In this document: piece by piece, positions 37,894-46,782 of the stretch
Layout: the number at the start of each line of letters is the position of its first letter
Numbering within the stretch: position 1 is the first letter of the stretch
Assembly: GCF_012911865.1 (NCBI RefSeq)
Contig: NZ_JAAXYH010000001.1
Coordinates: 372,001 to 436,000 of the forward strand
Source of the DNA: Shewanella salipaludis
GTDB lineage: Bacteria; Pseudomonadota; Gammaproteobacteria; Enterobacterales; Shewanellaceae
Direction of reading: 5' to 3'
DNA length: 64,000 bases
The notes under the pieces: generated by a model
The model's database searches: none
What the model saw: only the letters and a program-made list of their open reading frames with translations
Told to the model about the DNA's origin: nothing
Position numbers and translations under genes: made by a program

Positions 37894-39222
37894 CTAAAGT
37901 TCCCGGCTCAGGTCTATGATGGCACCGGATTTGGGGCTGAAGAGCTGTTGATGCAGCCGGCCGGCAAACTCGTCCGTCATGCCGGAAATATAATCTGCTA
38001 TCACCCTATGCCCGTTCAAGCCCGCTTCCTGGCCTTCCCGCCAGCGCTCCTGGGTATTGAGCGGCAACAGGCGTTCGGGATCCGAAGCGAAGGCCTCGAA
38101 CAGCTCCATCACCAGCTGCTGTCCCTTGTATTCGAGCATCTGGATTTCCGGCTTACGGATCACGTACTTAAACACGAATTGTTTCAACACCTGCAGCGCC
38201 TCGGCAAAGGCCGGCGCCAGACAGGCGTTGCAGCGCAGCAGAGGCTCGTTGAACTCGGTATTTTCGACCACGGAAATGGCGGTCACGAAGCCATTGACCA
38301 GTGTGCCTATGGCATCTTTTCTCAGGTGATGTTGGTGGGAGAATAACTTATCCCCTATGGCGGCAAATTCCTTGCTGATCCAAGCATCCTGGCTGAGCGC
38401 CAACACCTGGGCCACGTCCTGCTGCCAGCGTCCGGCACTGACGATCCCCATGACGATGGCGTCCTCCAGATCGTGGACCGCATAGGCTATGTCATCGGCC
38501 AGCTCCATGATGGAGCAATCGAAGGAAATGAAACGGGTACGGTGATGACTCTGGGTGTCATAGTGGCTCTGGAATAACATCTTGTCGTCGAGCGACAGAG
38601 GCTCCAGCACCCAATCGAGAATGTCGCGATCGTCGTCGAAAATACCCTTAACCGGCGGCCATTGTGCGGGTTTTAGCTGCCTATGATTGGTGATGGCGGC
38701 GGTATCCCCCGGGATATGCAGCTGGGAATAGGGCGCCGGATACTTGAGAATGCCCAGCAGGGTACGGCGGCAGAGGTTCATGCCATAGTCCAGGGTATAA
38801 GGTTCCAGCCGGGTCAAGATCCTGAAGGTCTGGCCGTTGCCTTCGAAGCCGCCGTGCAGGCGCATCATGTAATTGAGGGCGATCTCGCCGCCGTGGCCGA
38901 AAGGCGGATGACCTATGTCGTGGGCCAGACAGAGGGATTCCAGCAGGCTCATGGAGCCGAGCAGATGCCTGTGTTGGGGGAATTTCTGTTTCAGTTGGGC
39001 GGCTATGCCTGTGCCTATCTGTGACACCTCCAGTGAATGGGTCAGACGGGTGCGATAGAAGTCATTCATGCCGACACCCAGCACCTGAGTCTTGGCTTGC
39101 AGGCGCCGGAAGGCGGCGGAATGCAAGATCCTGGCTCTGTCTCTCTGATAAGGGCTGCGGTGATCGTCCCGCCTGTGTTTATCCTCGCCTAAGCGGCGTT
39201 CCTGCCACACTGGTGTTGTCAT
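37894..39222 (-). CDS. dgt: dGTP triphosphohydrolase-like HD protein
   Basis: Hydrolyses deoxynucleoside triphosphates, classically dGTP to deoxyguanosine and triphosphate. The 442-residue protein has the HD metal set: [14 protein letters not shown] (His), [16 protein letters not shown] (His-Asp), and [20 protein letters not shown] (Asp). It fits the shorter dGTPase group better than Escherichia coli Dgt itself. I took the second ATG (MTTPVWQER), for which AAGG is seven bases upstream; another ATG is two codons earlier. It follows yfbR closely and is probably co-transcribed. Confidence 0.92.
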   Translation of the reverse strand: MTTPVWQERRLGEDKHRRDDHRSPYQRDRARILHSAAFRRLQAKTQVLGVGMNDFYRTRLTHSLEVSQIGTGIAAQLKQKFPQHRHLLGSMSLLESLCLAHDIGHPPFGHGGEIALNYMMRLHGGFEGNGQTFRILTRLEPYTLDYGMNLCRRTLLGILKYPAPYSQLHIPGDTAAITNHRQLKPAQWPPVKGIFDDDRDILDWVLEPLSLDDKMLFQSHYDTQSHHRTRFISFDCSIMELADDIAYAVHDLEDAIVMGIVSAGRWQQDVAQVLALSQDAWISKEFAAIGDKLFSHQHHLRKDAIGTLVNGFVTAISVVENTEFNEPLLRCNACLAPAFAEALQVLKQFVFKYVIRKPEIQMLEYKGQQLVMELFEAFASDPERLLPLNTQERWREGQEAGLNGHRVIADYISGMTDEFAGRLHQQLFSPKSGAIIDLSREL

Positions 39223-39230
39223 AGCCATCC

Positions 39231-39818
39231 TTAAAACATCTTGTTGATATCGTCGAGATTGAGTTTAAAGCTGGGGATGAAGCAATCGATGAAATACCTC
39301 ACCGCAGGTTCAGGGTTGGTTTCCAACATGGCTTCCAGGCGCTTGCGGGCGGTATTGAACTCGCTATTCCCGGCGCGATTCTCTTCCAGGCACTTGAGGT
39401 AGGCACATAGGGTATCGGCCGACTTGACCAGCGTCTTGTAGACGGGATCGGCCGCCTGGCTGTCGAACAGACTGCGATAGTCGTCCTTGAACTCCTCCGG
39501 CACCATCTCCAGCATGCGCTGTTCGGCGATGGCCTCGATCTTCTTGTATTCGGCTTCGATCTCTTTATTGAAGTACTTCACAGGTGTAGGCAGATCGCCC
39601 GTGAGAATTTCACTGGCATCGTGAAATATGGCCATGGTAGCGGCCTGATTGGGGTCCAGCGAGGTATTGAATTTCTTATTGCTGATGATCGCCAGTGCAT
39701 GGGCCACCATGGCGACCTGCAGCGAATGCTCCTGCACATTCTCGGGGCGAACGTTATACATCAGCGGCCAGCGTTGGATAAGTTTCATTCTGGCCAGATG
39801 GGCGAACAGGTGACTCAT
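39231..39818 (-). CDS. yfbR: 5'-deoxynucleotidase YfbR
   Basis: An HD-domain phosphatase acting on deoxyribonucleoside 5'-monophosphates. The 195-residue protein has [39 protein letters not shown] and a later Asp in [16 protein letters not shown]. The start MSHLFAHL has GGAAG eight bases upstream; longer in-frame starts would run through the alaA terminator at 39895-39918, which argues against them. With dgt it forms a two-gene nucleotide-cleaning operon. Confidence 0.96.
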   Translation of the reverse strand: MSHLFAHLARMKLIQRWPLMYNVRPENVQEHSLQVAMVAHALAIISNKKFNTSLDPNQAATMAIFHDASEILTGDLPTPVKYFNKEIEAEYKKIEAIAEQRMLEMVPEEFKDDYRSLFDSQAADPVYKTLVKSADTLCAYLKCLEENRAGNSEFNTARKRLEAMLETNPEPAVRYFIDCFIPSFKLNLDDINKMF

Positions 39819-39894
39819 AAACATACTTCCATAATTTAGCCTTTGCCTTGCTACCTTAGCACAGGGCCGGGGGGCGACGGCAAATATTCCAGAC

Positions 39895-39918
39895 AAAAAA
39901 AGCGACCCTGGGGTCGCT
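39895..39918 (-). terminator. terminator of alaA
   Basis: On the minus strand AGCGACC pairs with GGTCGCT and is followed by seven T, about 60 bases after the alaA stop. Confidence 0.88.
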
Positions 39919-39976
39919 GTTGAACATCTTTTTAAGCTTGCTATAGAAGAGCTTATAAAATGGGGCCGGCGCCAAG

Positions 39977-41191
39977 TTACTGGCGATAGTCGGTCAGGAA
40001 GTCGCCAAACTCGGACAGCGCCCTGATGAGATCTTCCTTATGGGGAAGAAACACCACCCTGAAGTGATCCGGCTCTGGCCAGTTGAATGCCGTGCCCTGG
40101 ACCAACAGGATCTTCTTATCCCTGAGCAAGTCCAGCACCAGACGTTCATCGTCCCGTATGTTGAACTTCTTCATGTCCAGCTTGGGGAAAGCATAGAGCG
40201 CCCCCTTGGGCTTGGTGACGCTGACCCCGGGGATCTGATTGAGCAGCTCATAACAGGCATCGCGCTGCACCGTCAGACGCCCATTGGGCAGCAACAGCTC
40301 CTTGATGCTCTGATAGCCCCCGAGTGCGGTCTGGATCGCGTGCTGATTGGGCACATTGGCACACAGGCGCATGGAGGCCAGCATCTCCAGGCCCTCGATA
40401 TAGCTCTTGGCCGCCTTCAGATTCCCCGAGAGCATCATCCAACCCACCCTGAAACCCGCCGCCCTATAGGTCTTGGACAGGCCGTTGAAGGTCACGGTCA
40501 AGATGTCGTCCGACAGGCTGGCAGCCGGGATATGGCTGGCCTCATCGTAGAGGATCTTGTCGTAAATCTCGTCGGCAAACAGGATCAGCTGGTGCTGGCG
40601 GCATAACTCGACGATTTGCAGCAGCAGTTCCCTGCTGTAAACCGCACCCGTGGGGTTATTGGGGTTGATCAGCACTATGCCGCGGGTACGGGAACTGAGC
40701 TTGCGCTTGATGTCATCCAGATCCGGAAACCAATCGGCCTCCTCATCGCAACGGTAGTGCACCGCCTTGCCGCCGGCGAGGTTGGCCGCCGCGGTCCACA
40801 GGGGGTAATCGGGCGAGGGGATGAGGATCTCATCGTCGGTATTGAGCAGGCCCTGCATGGCCATGACGATAAGTTCGGACACCCCATTGCCTATGTAGAT
40901 GTCTTCGATGTCGACCCCGAAGATCCCCTGGGCCTGATAATGTTGCACTATGGCCTTGCGGGCCGAGAACAGCCCCTTGGACTCGCAGTACCCCTGGGCA
41001 CTGGGCAGGTTGAGGATAACGTCCCTGACTATCTCTTCCGGGGCTTCGAAACCGAAGGGCGCCGGGTTGCCTATGTTGAGCTTGAGAATGCGGTGGCCTT
41101 CGTCTTCCAGGCGTCTGGCTTCCTTATGTACCGGCCCCCGAATGTCGTAACAGACTGAATCTAATTTATTCGATTTAATGATAGGCCGCAT
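39977..41191 (-). CDS. alaA: glutamate-pyruvate aminotransferase
   Basis: Makes alanine from pyruvate and glutamate. The 404-residue fold-type I PLP enzyme has LNIGNPAPFGFEAP, NGVSELIVMAMQGLL, PSPDYPLWTAAANLAGG, INPNNPTGAVYS, the PLP Lys in NGLSKTYRAAGFRVGW, and a C-terminal Arg in DHFRVVFLPHKE. These match Escherichia coli AlaA more closely than AspC-type enzymes. It is transcribed alone with a strong terminator. Confidence 0.95.
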   Translation of the reverse strand: MRPIIKSNKLDSVCYDIRGPVHKEARRLEDEGHRILKLNIGNPAPFGFEAPEEIVRDVILNLPSAQGYCESKGLFSARKAIVQHYQAQGIFGVDIEDIYIGNGVSELIVMAMQGLLNTDDEILIPSPDYPLWTAAANLAGGKAVHYRCDEEADWFPDLDDIKRKLSSRTRGIVLINPNNPTGAVYSRELLLQIVELCRQHQLILFADEIYDKILYDEASHIPAASLSDDILTVTFNGLSKTYRAAGFRVGWMMLSGNLKAAKSYIEGLEMLASMRLCANVPNQHAIQTALGGYQSIKELLLPNGRLTVQRDACYELLNQIPGVSVTKPKGALYAFPKLDMKKFNIRDDERLVLDLLRDKKILLVQGTAFNWPEPDHFRVVFLPHKEDLIRALSEFGDFLTDYRQ

Positions 41192-41889
41192 CTATACCTC
41201 AAAATACGCTGGAAGAATGAAACATAAGTTAGCGAACCATATCGAAATTACCCAAGATAAGGAAGGCCCGGCGGCGTTAAAACCCAACTTTTTTTCAAGC
41301 AGATCCAGCTTATTCCTCTTTTTGGTGCCGTTATCTGTTCGCGGTTTGGCATTTTATTTTGTTTGCGCTCTGGTTTTTGATGTTTTGCTCTTGGGTTTTG
41401 TCTCTGTCATAGCGTGAACTGCGGCTATTGGTTTCCCAGAGCCAAGGGCCGGGTTGCGCCAACAGCTTACCCAAACAGCTTGCTCCAACAGGGCAACGGT
41501 ATCCAAGCCGGAAGCTGGGCTAAATGTCCCGGAGAGCCGCGGGGATGCTTGGCTGGATTTAGCTGGATAGAGTGCATGAATATTTGCTGCGCCCCAGGTT
41601 CAGCTTTGCAAATGTGCCAGATAGCCGTATAGAAAACAGTGTTATAGCCACTTTGCTTATTTTTTGGCAGAAATTTTTGGCTGAATGTTAATTTAAGGTT
41701 GACTCACTATTGGATGCGCTTTATTTTCAGCGCCGATGTTTTGGCGCGACGCCGGCATGAGCCAGAGTCAATCCTGGTAGAGATGCTCTATGTCAATAAT
41801 AAAACAGCAGTAGGGTGTGTTGCCGCCATGGGTAGCAGACATCTTTCTCATTTTTGCCTGGATAGGCTATTTATAGAGGACCTGAATGC
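41192..41889. other. intergenic region between alaA and the NhaC-type gene
   Basis: About 700 bases separating divergent genes. Reading frames here lack ribosome-binding sites and recognisable content, so I call no gene. It contains TTGACT at 41699 with only weak -10 candidates after it, and several A/T-rich tracts. Confidence 0.5.
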
Positions 41890-43269
41890 ATGTCTGAAGC
41901 GACTGCCTTGAGTCTGGTTCCACCTCTGGTGGTTCTGGTGTTAGCCATCTGGCTGCGCCGCCCGATACTTTCCCTCATCATAGGCGCGATAGCCGGCTTG
42001 TTGCTGCTCGACGCGGGCCAGGTGCTGAACAACTTTGCCTCGGCCTCGCTCAAGGTCATGGCCGACGAGACCATAGGCTGGCTCATCCTGGTCTGTGGCA
42101 GTTTCGGTGCCCTGATCGCGCTGCTGGTGCGTACCGGCGGCGCGCTGGCTTTTGGCCGCAACGCCTTGTCCCTGGCCAAGGGGCCCAAGTCTTCGTTGTT
42201 CATGACCTTTGTCCTCGGGATAGTGATCTTTATCGATGATTATCTCAATGCCCTGACCGTGGGGGAGACCATGAAGCGGGTGACGGATAAGTTCAAGATC
42301 TCCCGTGAGATGCTGGCCTATGTGGTGGACTCTACCGCGGCGCCCGTGTGCGTACTCGTGCCCCTGTCGACCTGGGCGGTATTTTTCGGTGGCCTGCTGG
42401 TGGACAATGGTGTCGCCGCCGAAGGCCAGGGCATTGCCGTCTATATGCAGGCGATCCCCTATATGCTTTACGCCTGGCTGGCCGTCGGCATGGTGCTGCT
42501 GGTGGTGCTTGGCATAGTGCCGGCGCTGGGGCCGATGAAGAAGGCCCAGCAGTTGGCGGCCCAGGGGATCCCCGCCTTGGAGTCCGCCCCGGAACAGGTG
42601 CAGACCCCGGACGATTATGGGGTCAAAGCCATAGAGGAAGAGTTCGAACATGCGGATCATCAGGGTAAGTTGCATAATTTCCTGGTGCCCATAGTGCTTT
42701 TGGTCGGTTTTACCGTCTATTTCGATATCGATGTGTGGAAGGGGCTGTTGGCGACACTGGCCATCACCTTGCCATACTATGGCGTGCAGCGGCTGATGCC
42801 GCTGGCGGAAATGATGGAGCAGATGATCGACGGCTTCAAGAGCATGCTGCCTGCCATAGGCACGGTGATCGCCGCGTTTATCTTCAAGGAGGTATGCGAT
42901 CAGCTGTTATTGCCCCAATATGTGATCGAGTCCCTCAGTCCCTTCATGACCCCCAAGCTGCTGCCGGCGGTGGTCTTCCTGGCGATGGCGATCCTGGCAT
43001 TCGCCACGGGATCCAGCTGGGGCATCTTCGCCGTGACCATACCCATAGTCATGCCACTGGCACAATCGGTCGGCGCCGATATCCCCCTGGTGATTGGCGC
43101 CTTGCTGTCGGCTTCCTCCTTTGGCAGCCAGGCCTGTTTCTACTCTGACTCGACCGTGCTGGCCGCTCAGGGCTCGGGCTGTAACTTGATGAGCCATGCA
43201 GTGACGCAATTGCCCTATGCCTTGATCGCCGCGGCTCTGGCCTTCGTCGGTTTTATCCTCATCGCCTGA
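41890..43269 (+). CDS. NhaC-family Na+/H+ antiporter
   Basis: A 459-residue inner membrane transporter with about eleven or twelve helices. Family features: IFIDDYLNALTVGETMKRV in the first half with acidic pair, STAAPVCVLVPLSTWAVFF, and GSSWGIFAVTIPIVMPLA and SFGSQACFYSDSTVLAAQ in the second half. A charged cytoplasmic loop (KAIEEEFEHADHQGK) lies in the middle. NhaC-type proteins exchange Na+ for H+; some relatives carry organic acids or amino acids, so the substrate is inferred. GAGG lies upstream. A strong hairpin follows directly after the stop. Confidence 0.85.
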   Translation: MSEATALSLVPPLVVLVLAIWLRRPILSLIIGAIAGLLLLDAGQVLNNFASASLKVMADETIGWLILVCGSFGALIALLVRTGGALAFGRNALSLAKGPKSSLFMTFVLGIVIFIDDYLNALTVGETMKRVTDKFKISREMLAYVVDSTAAPVCVLVPLSTWAVFFGGLLVDNGVAAEGQGIAVYMQAIPYMLYAWLAVGMVLLVVLGIVPALGPMKKAQQLAAQGIPALESAPEQVQTPDDYGVKAIEEEFEHADHQGKLHNFLVPIVLLVGFTVYFDIDVWKGLLATLAITLPYYGVQRLMPLAEMMEQMIDGFKSMLPAIGTVIAAFIFKEVCDQLLLPQYVIESLSPFMTPKLLPAVVFLAMAILAFATGSSWGIFAVTIPIVMPLAQSVGADIPLVIGALLSASSFGSQACFYSDSTVLAAQGSGCNLMSHAVTQLPYALIAAALAFVGFILIA

Positions 43270-43276
43270 GGATGTT

Positions 43277-43325
43277 CCTGCAGTCATGCCTGCTGGCCAT
43301 GGAAGGCCGCAGGCATGACTGCAGG
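43277..43325. repeat. 17-bp perfect inverted repeat forming a long hairpin
   Basis: CCTGCAGTCATGCCTGC and its exact complement are separated by 15 bases that can pair further (GGCC-ATGGAA-GGCC), giving a 21-pair stem with one bulged T. It begins seven bases after the antiporter stop. The plus side is followed by AAAAA rather than T, so it is not a normal intrinsic terminator. Confidence 0.85.
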
Positions 43326-43888
43326 AAAAATGGCCATGGGCGCTATGCAGCCATTGCAGCGCGCCCAGCTCCTAACCCCAAACTACTAACTCCAAATGTC
43401 AAATATCGAATGTCGAAGTGCGACCGGGGCTACGCAGTAGAGGCTCGCCTTTCGGCCATGGGACATGACAACCTTCGATATCTTCCTCTTCATACCCTGT
43501 CATTCATCCCGGTTGGTGTTTTTCGCTGCCTAGCTGCCCAGCTGCGACGAGTAGTGAAACTCAGCCGACGGCCCTGTGCAGGACCGCAGCCGTAATGAAA
43601 TATTAATCACTTTGGAAATCAAATCACTAGCCAAGACTGCGGGTTTTGTGCCGCCTGGATCCTGGCGAGGTCGATTTCGGCTGCTATATTAAGCGCTTGT
43701 ATCCATTCAAAAACGGAGTGTATCGCTTCATTCAACACCCTTGCCGGGAGCTTCCTCAAGGGCATCTTGCCCGGAGGAGGGAGTGCAGCTAAGCCATGCA
43801 GGCTTTGGTCGTGGGTCACGCTATGGCCGGCTCCTATGCCCGGCTCGGCTAACCTTTCTACGTCGATCTGAAATAAAGGGAATTAATC
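43326..43888. other. intergenic region at the left edge of the accessory patch
   Basis: About 560 bases with no convincing gene; a 66-codon frame on the minus strand near 43619-43819 has no ribosome-binding site or known content. It ends in the ribosome-binding site (AAAGGGAA) of the next gene. Confidence 0.45.
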
Positions 43889-44860
43889 ATGAAAAAATTC
43901 GATATCAATGAGTTTCAGCGCCTCAGTGGTGCATCGAGCAAACGCCTGCGCCACGATCCCGGCCAGGCGTTGTTGGAGAAAACCCCGTCGGCCAGCCTGA
44001 CCCCTGAGCAGCAAACCACCCAGTTTTTCAACGATCTGCAAGGCGACTGGTTCGGCAGCAAGGGGTGGAACATCATAGCCGTGCCGTCCCAGGGTTCGAC
44101 CCCGACCAGCAAGGGCGACTTTAAACTTCTGGTCGCCCCTTACGCGGAAACCCTCAGCTTCATCGATGCCGGCGCACCGGCGCGCAACCGCGGCGGCAGC
44201 GTAGATCAGTTTGTTGCGGCATTGAAATACCAGCAGAGGGTGTTCAACCGCGACACAGGTGAGGGGCTGCACGTCGAAAATGGCATGTTCATGAACCTGT
44301 CCGAAATCGTCAACAACAATAATCAGAACCAACCCTTACCCGAATACAGTGTCGCTCGCAGTGGCACCATACCCCACGGGGATTCGATCATGCTGCTCAG
44401 CAAGCTGCCGCTCACCGAGGCTGGAGCACCGGATATTCCGGATATTTCCACCTTGCCACCGGATATCGGCTCGCCGGCTCCCCTGGGTTACCTGGATCCT
44501 TATTTGGTGCCGAACCCCGAGATCAACGTCAGCAACCCGAATGCCAACCTGAGAAGGGATCTCGAGCTGCAGGCAGGCGAAGGCTTTGAAATATTGCAGA
44601 CCCAGACCCTGATATTGGATTCGAACAACGCAGGGGCCATTAACAACATTCCCTTTATCGTGCACCACGCCAATGCAACCCGGATGCAGGCGGTGTTCTG
44701 GCTCGAAAAGGTGCGCAACAACAACACGGGCCAGGAATTCGATCAGCTGCAATATACCCAGATCATCGACTTGGCGTTCCACCTCAAGTTCGGTCAGGAG
44801 GATCCGACCAATCTCATCACCTGGCCCCATGTCACCATCAATACCATGGTCAAGCAATAG
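43889..44860 (+). CDS. nitrobindin/FABP-like beta-barrel protein, possibly heme-binding
   Basis: A 323-residue cytosolic-type protein with no signal peptide. Its layout recalls nitrobindin-like heme barrels: a first strand DLQGDWFGSKGWN, a KLLVAPYAETLSFIDAG strand pair, YQQRVFNRDTGEGLHVENG with a Gly-x-His-x-Glu-Asn-Gly turn, and ARSGTIPHGDSIMLLS. A proline-rich insert (residues ~175-215) separates this half from a second part ending FHLKFGQED and HVTINTMV, which probably completes the barrel. The His in GLHVEN or IPHGD could bind heme; this is inference. The gene stands alone in the accessory patch. Confidence 0.55.
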   Translation: MKKFDINEFQRLSGASSKRLRHDPGQALLEKTPSASLTPEQQTTQFFNDLQGDWFGSKGWNIIAVPSQGSTPTSKGDFKLLVAPYAETLSFIDAGAPARNRGGSVDQFVAALKYQQRVFNRDTGEGLHVENGMFMNLSEIVNNNNQNQPLPEYSVARSGTIPHGDSIMLLSKLPLTEAGAPDIPDISTLPPDIGSPAPLGYLDPYLVPNPEINVSNPNANLRRDLELQAGEGFEILQTQTLILDSNNAGAINNIPFIVHHANATRMQAVFWLEKVRNNNTGQEFDQLQYTQIIDLAFHLKFGQEDPTNLITWPHVTINTMVKQ

Positions 44861-44886
44861 GAGCCGGGGAGGGCTGACAAGAGTGC

Positions 44887-44956
44887 GGTTGCCTGGGTTT
44901 GGTACCCGGCAACCGGATCTGGCGCGAATGTTCGGGGCGGCTAATGGTACCGCCCC
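44887..44956 (+). terminator. two hairpins after the nitrobindin-like gene
   Basis: The first pairs GGTTGCC-T-GGGT with ACCC-GGCAACC (44887-44914); the second pairs GGGGCGG with CCGCCCC (44934-44956) and is followed by TGTCTTTG. Stems are strong but the T-tract is poor, so terminator function is uncertain. Confidence 0.4.
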
Positions 44957-45077
44957 TGTCTTTGTGGTGACTGGCGCTTAAAGGCGAAGTTATCTGCTCT
45001 GCTCCAAACCGTTTCGATGGGAATAGGGGAGCCCTCGCCATGCCGGTGATAGTTACTGGGTAGCCTTTTTCCAGGCA

Positions 45078-45455
45078 TCACTGCCGGAAAATACCGATTG
45101 AATTCAGTAGAACTAACAAGGCAGAGGAAAGACCTGTAATAATTAATAGCCAATAGAACACAGACCCAAGAAGACGATCAAACTTGTTAGTATTTTCCAG
45201 CAGCAAACTCGCTTTTGCGTGCATAAAATAACGTGATCTTTCTTCAAGCTTCTTACTCCAATTTCTGGGCAAGGCTAGAGCCTGAGCAACATTAATAATG
45301 TCCCAACCACTCACATATTCCAAGCCGAGCGCGTCTTTAGTTTTTGGGTTTTTTCTAAGCCTTTTTACCGTCAGCTGGCCAAATGCAATATAGAGCATAC
45401 TCACCAGGACAGCGGCAACGATCAGAATGCCGACGTAAACAGCCCTATCCGTCAT
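45078..45455 (-). CDS. small two-helix membrane protein, unknown
   Basis: A 125-residue protein with a hydrophobic segment at each end (VGILIVAAVLVSMLYIAFG and LLGSVFYWLLIITGLSSALL) and a basic, charged middle (KRLRKNPKTKDALGLEY, WSKKLEERSRYFM). I do not recognise the family. It overlaps the upstream small frame by four bases, so the two appear coupled. The DNA is more A/T-rich than neighbouring core genes. An immunity-type or accessory membrane protein is possible but unproven. Confidence 0.55.
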   Translation of the reverse strand: MTDRAVYVGILIVAAVLVSMLYIAFGQLTVKRLRKNPKTKDALGLEYVSGWDIINVAQALALPRNWSKKLEERSRYFMHAKASLLLENTNKFDRLLGSVFYWLLIITGLSSALLVLLNSIGIFRQ

Positions 45456-45706
45456 AATGAGCCAACCAGTTTCATTATTGAGTCATAAATCTCACCTGCA
45501 TCTTCTTTAACTATTTGATTTCCCCCAATTGATGTTGCTGCTGCGTAGCCTGCTACAGCGACGCCACCAACAATTAGGCCAACCCAACCTATGGGGGGCA
45601 ACAACCGCACAGTCACGCAGGCTCGCCATGAACTCTTCCCTGAGGCTACAGCGCGCCATCTCTGGTGCAGAGGGCCTGCTTGGCGATACCCTGCTCGTCC
45701 TAGCAA
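45452..45706 (-). CDS. short hypothetical with one hydrophobic segment, possibly truncated
   Basis: An 84-codon frame coupled to the following gene (ATGA overlap). Its last ~50 residues look like a real protein end: a Gly/Ala-rich membrane segment (GWVGLIVGGVAVAGYAAA) and an acidic tail (KEDAGEIYDSIMKLVGSL). The first ~33 residues are Arg/Trp-rich and unlike the rest, so this may be the surviving C-terminus of a longer gene, or translation may start at an internal GTG. I do not recognise a family. Confidence 0.4.
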   Translation of the reverse strand: MLGRAGYRQAGPLHQRWRAVASGKSSWRACVTVRLLPPIGWVGLIVGGVAVAGYAAATSIGGNQIVKEDAGEIYDSIMKLVGSL

Positions 45707-45730
45707 GTATCTGTAATTCGGAACAGCTAG

Positions 45731-46291
45731 TTAGACTATGACGTGTGAGGTGGAGTTGAATCTGGCCTCTGCCTCTCGAAACAGTGATTTTACCATCTCT
45801 ATGTTCCAGGGCTGTTCTATCAGTGTTTCATGATCCCACTGGCTCCTGGGTTCATGGGGGGCAAAAAAGTCCCCACCGTAGACATGTATTGCACCTGTCA
45901 TCTTGCCAATTGGGTTAAGCACCGAATGTATGCTGCTGTCGTCGAGTGCAACTACGTCGCCGGCGCCAAGAGATTTGGCCCCGGCCGCTTCAATGCCGGT
46001 TTCCGTTCTTCGCCAGAATATATTGTCTTCCCTGCCTGAATATATGCCAACGACTGAAAACATCTGGTGGTTATGCGGCATCAGACACATGCACGGGGCC
46101 CAGGTGAAGTTGATTATGGTGAGTTCAGGCGATCGGTACAGTGGGTATATGCCGGCATGTTCTTGCTCGCCAAGCACAGACAGGAGGCTTGCAGTATCGG
46201 AAACGGCTTTTGCGACAATCTCACGCACAGCCTCTTTCCCTTCGGCCATGGCCTCGATGCAATCCTGGATAAACTGCTCATTATTGAACAT
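45731..46291 (-). CDS. cysteine dioxygenase-type cupin protein
   Basis: A 186-residue cupin resembling the thiol dioxygenase group (cysteine or 3-mercaptopropionate dioxygenases). Metal-binding histidines fit MPHNHQMFSVVGIYSG (His-x-His) and DSSIHSVLNP (third His), with GAGDVVAL between. The strand after the first pair, EDNIFWRR, is also family-like. Substrate is not determinable; the typical enzyme oxidises a thiol to a sulfinate with O2 and Fe(II). A good AAGGAG site lies upstream. Its stop codon sits within GTCTAAC. Confidence 0.75.
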   Translation of the reverse strand: MFNNEQFIQDCIEAMAEGKEAVREIVAKAVSDTASLLSVLGEQEHAGIYPLYRSPELTIINFTWAPCMCLMPHNHQMFSVVGIYSGREDNIFWRRTETGIEAAGAKSLGAGDVVALDDSSIHSVLNPIGKMTGAIHVYGGDFFAPHEPRSQWDHETLIEQPWNIEMVKSLFREAEARFNSTSHVIV

Positions 46292-46320
46292 GATGTCATT
46301 CTCCTTCTCTGGCTTAAGAG

Positions 46321-46392
46321 GGCTAACACAGCGCTTAGCGGCTGGTTTGGTGTTTAGAGAAAAACGGCTGAGGGAACAATGCCTTGTTAGCC
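46321..46392. repeat. attC-like inverted repeat element
   Basis: GGCTAACA and TGTTAGCC are exact inverted repeats bounding 72 bases. Read on the minus strand it begins TAACAAGGCATTG and ends GCGCTGTGTTAG, reminiscent of integron attC sites of Vibrio and Shewanella. The inner arms pair poorly and the outer boxes deviate from RYYYAAC/GTTRRRY, so this is at best a degraded site. Confidence 0.3.
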
Positions 46393-46548
46393 AATGATTT
46401 CGTCGTTGCTGGCTTATTTTTTATTATAGGTGCTTGTCAGACCGGCATGTCACATTTGTTCATCTTAAGGACGAGCTCTTAAGGACGAACCATTCGGCTT
46501 TATCCTGGCCCTGAGGTGAGAGAGGCGAGGGCAGGCATCGAGGTCATG

Positions 46549-46782
46549 TTACCCCCGAGTGTCAAATGGCAAGGCGGCAGTCACCCCAAAGATCAGCATC
46601 TGTACCCCTATGACGGCCAGAATAAGCCCCATCAGGCGGGTGACTATCCCCAGACCGTTTTCACCTATTTTGGCTACGATTCCCGAGCTGGATACAAAAC
46701 AAATAAAGGTTATGAAGCAGAGGAGCTGCAAAGCTGCATAGGTCCCAGAAAGCCAGAAAGCCAGGTTGTCATTCTTCGTCAT
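46549..46782 (-). pseudogene. C-terminal remnant of a MarC-family membrane protein
   Basis: The 77 residues from MTKNDNLAFW match only the end of MarC/YchE-type proteins, which are normally about 200 residues: a last-but-one helix (ALQLLCFITFICFVSSS) and the signature IVTRLMGLILAVIGVQMLIFGV. The first four helices are missing. Its beginning overlaps the stop of the GST gene, and no MarC sequence is seen in any frame upstream, so it looks like a deletion fusion point. A longer frame reaching 46902 exists but lies inside the GST gene. Confidence 0.7.

Noticed and set aside
41178..41417. 79-codon plus-strand frame with a hydrophobic end
   Set aside because: Overlaps the alaA start region on the other strand, with no suitable ribosome-binding site; hydrophobicity follows from T-rich DNA.
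43272..43595. 107-codon frame covering the strong hairpin
   Set aside because: Its first part is the inverted repeat itself and the composition is not protein-like.
43619..43819. 66-codon minus-strand frame in the accessory patch
   Set aside because: Reads like a plausible helix (LNEAIHSVFEWIQALN) but lacks a ribosome-binding site and recognisable family; evidence too thin to call.
45570..45740. Second attC-like site starting at GTCTAAC beside the cupin stop
   Set aside because: The following 150 bases show no internal symmetry, so only one box matches.
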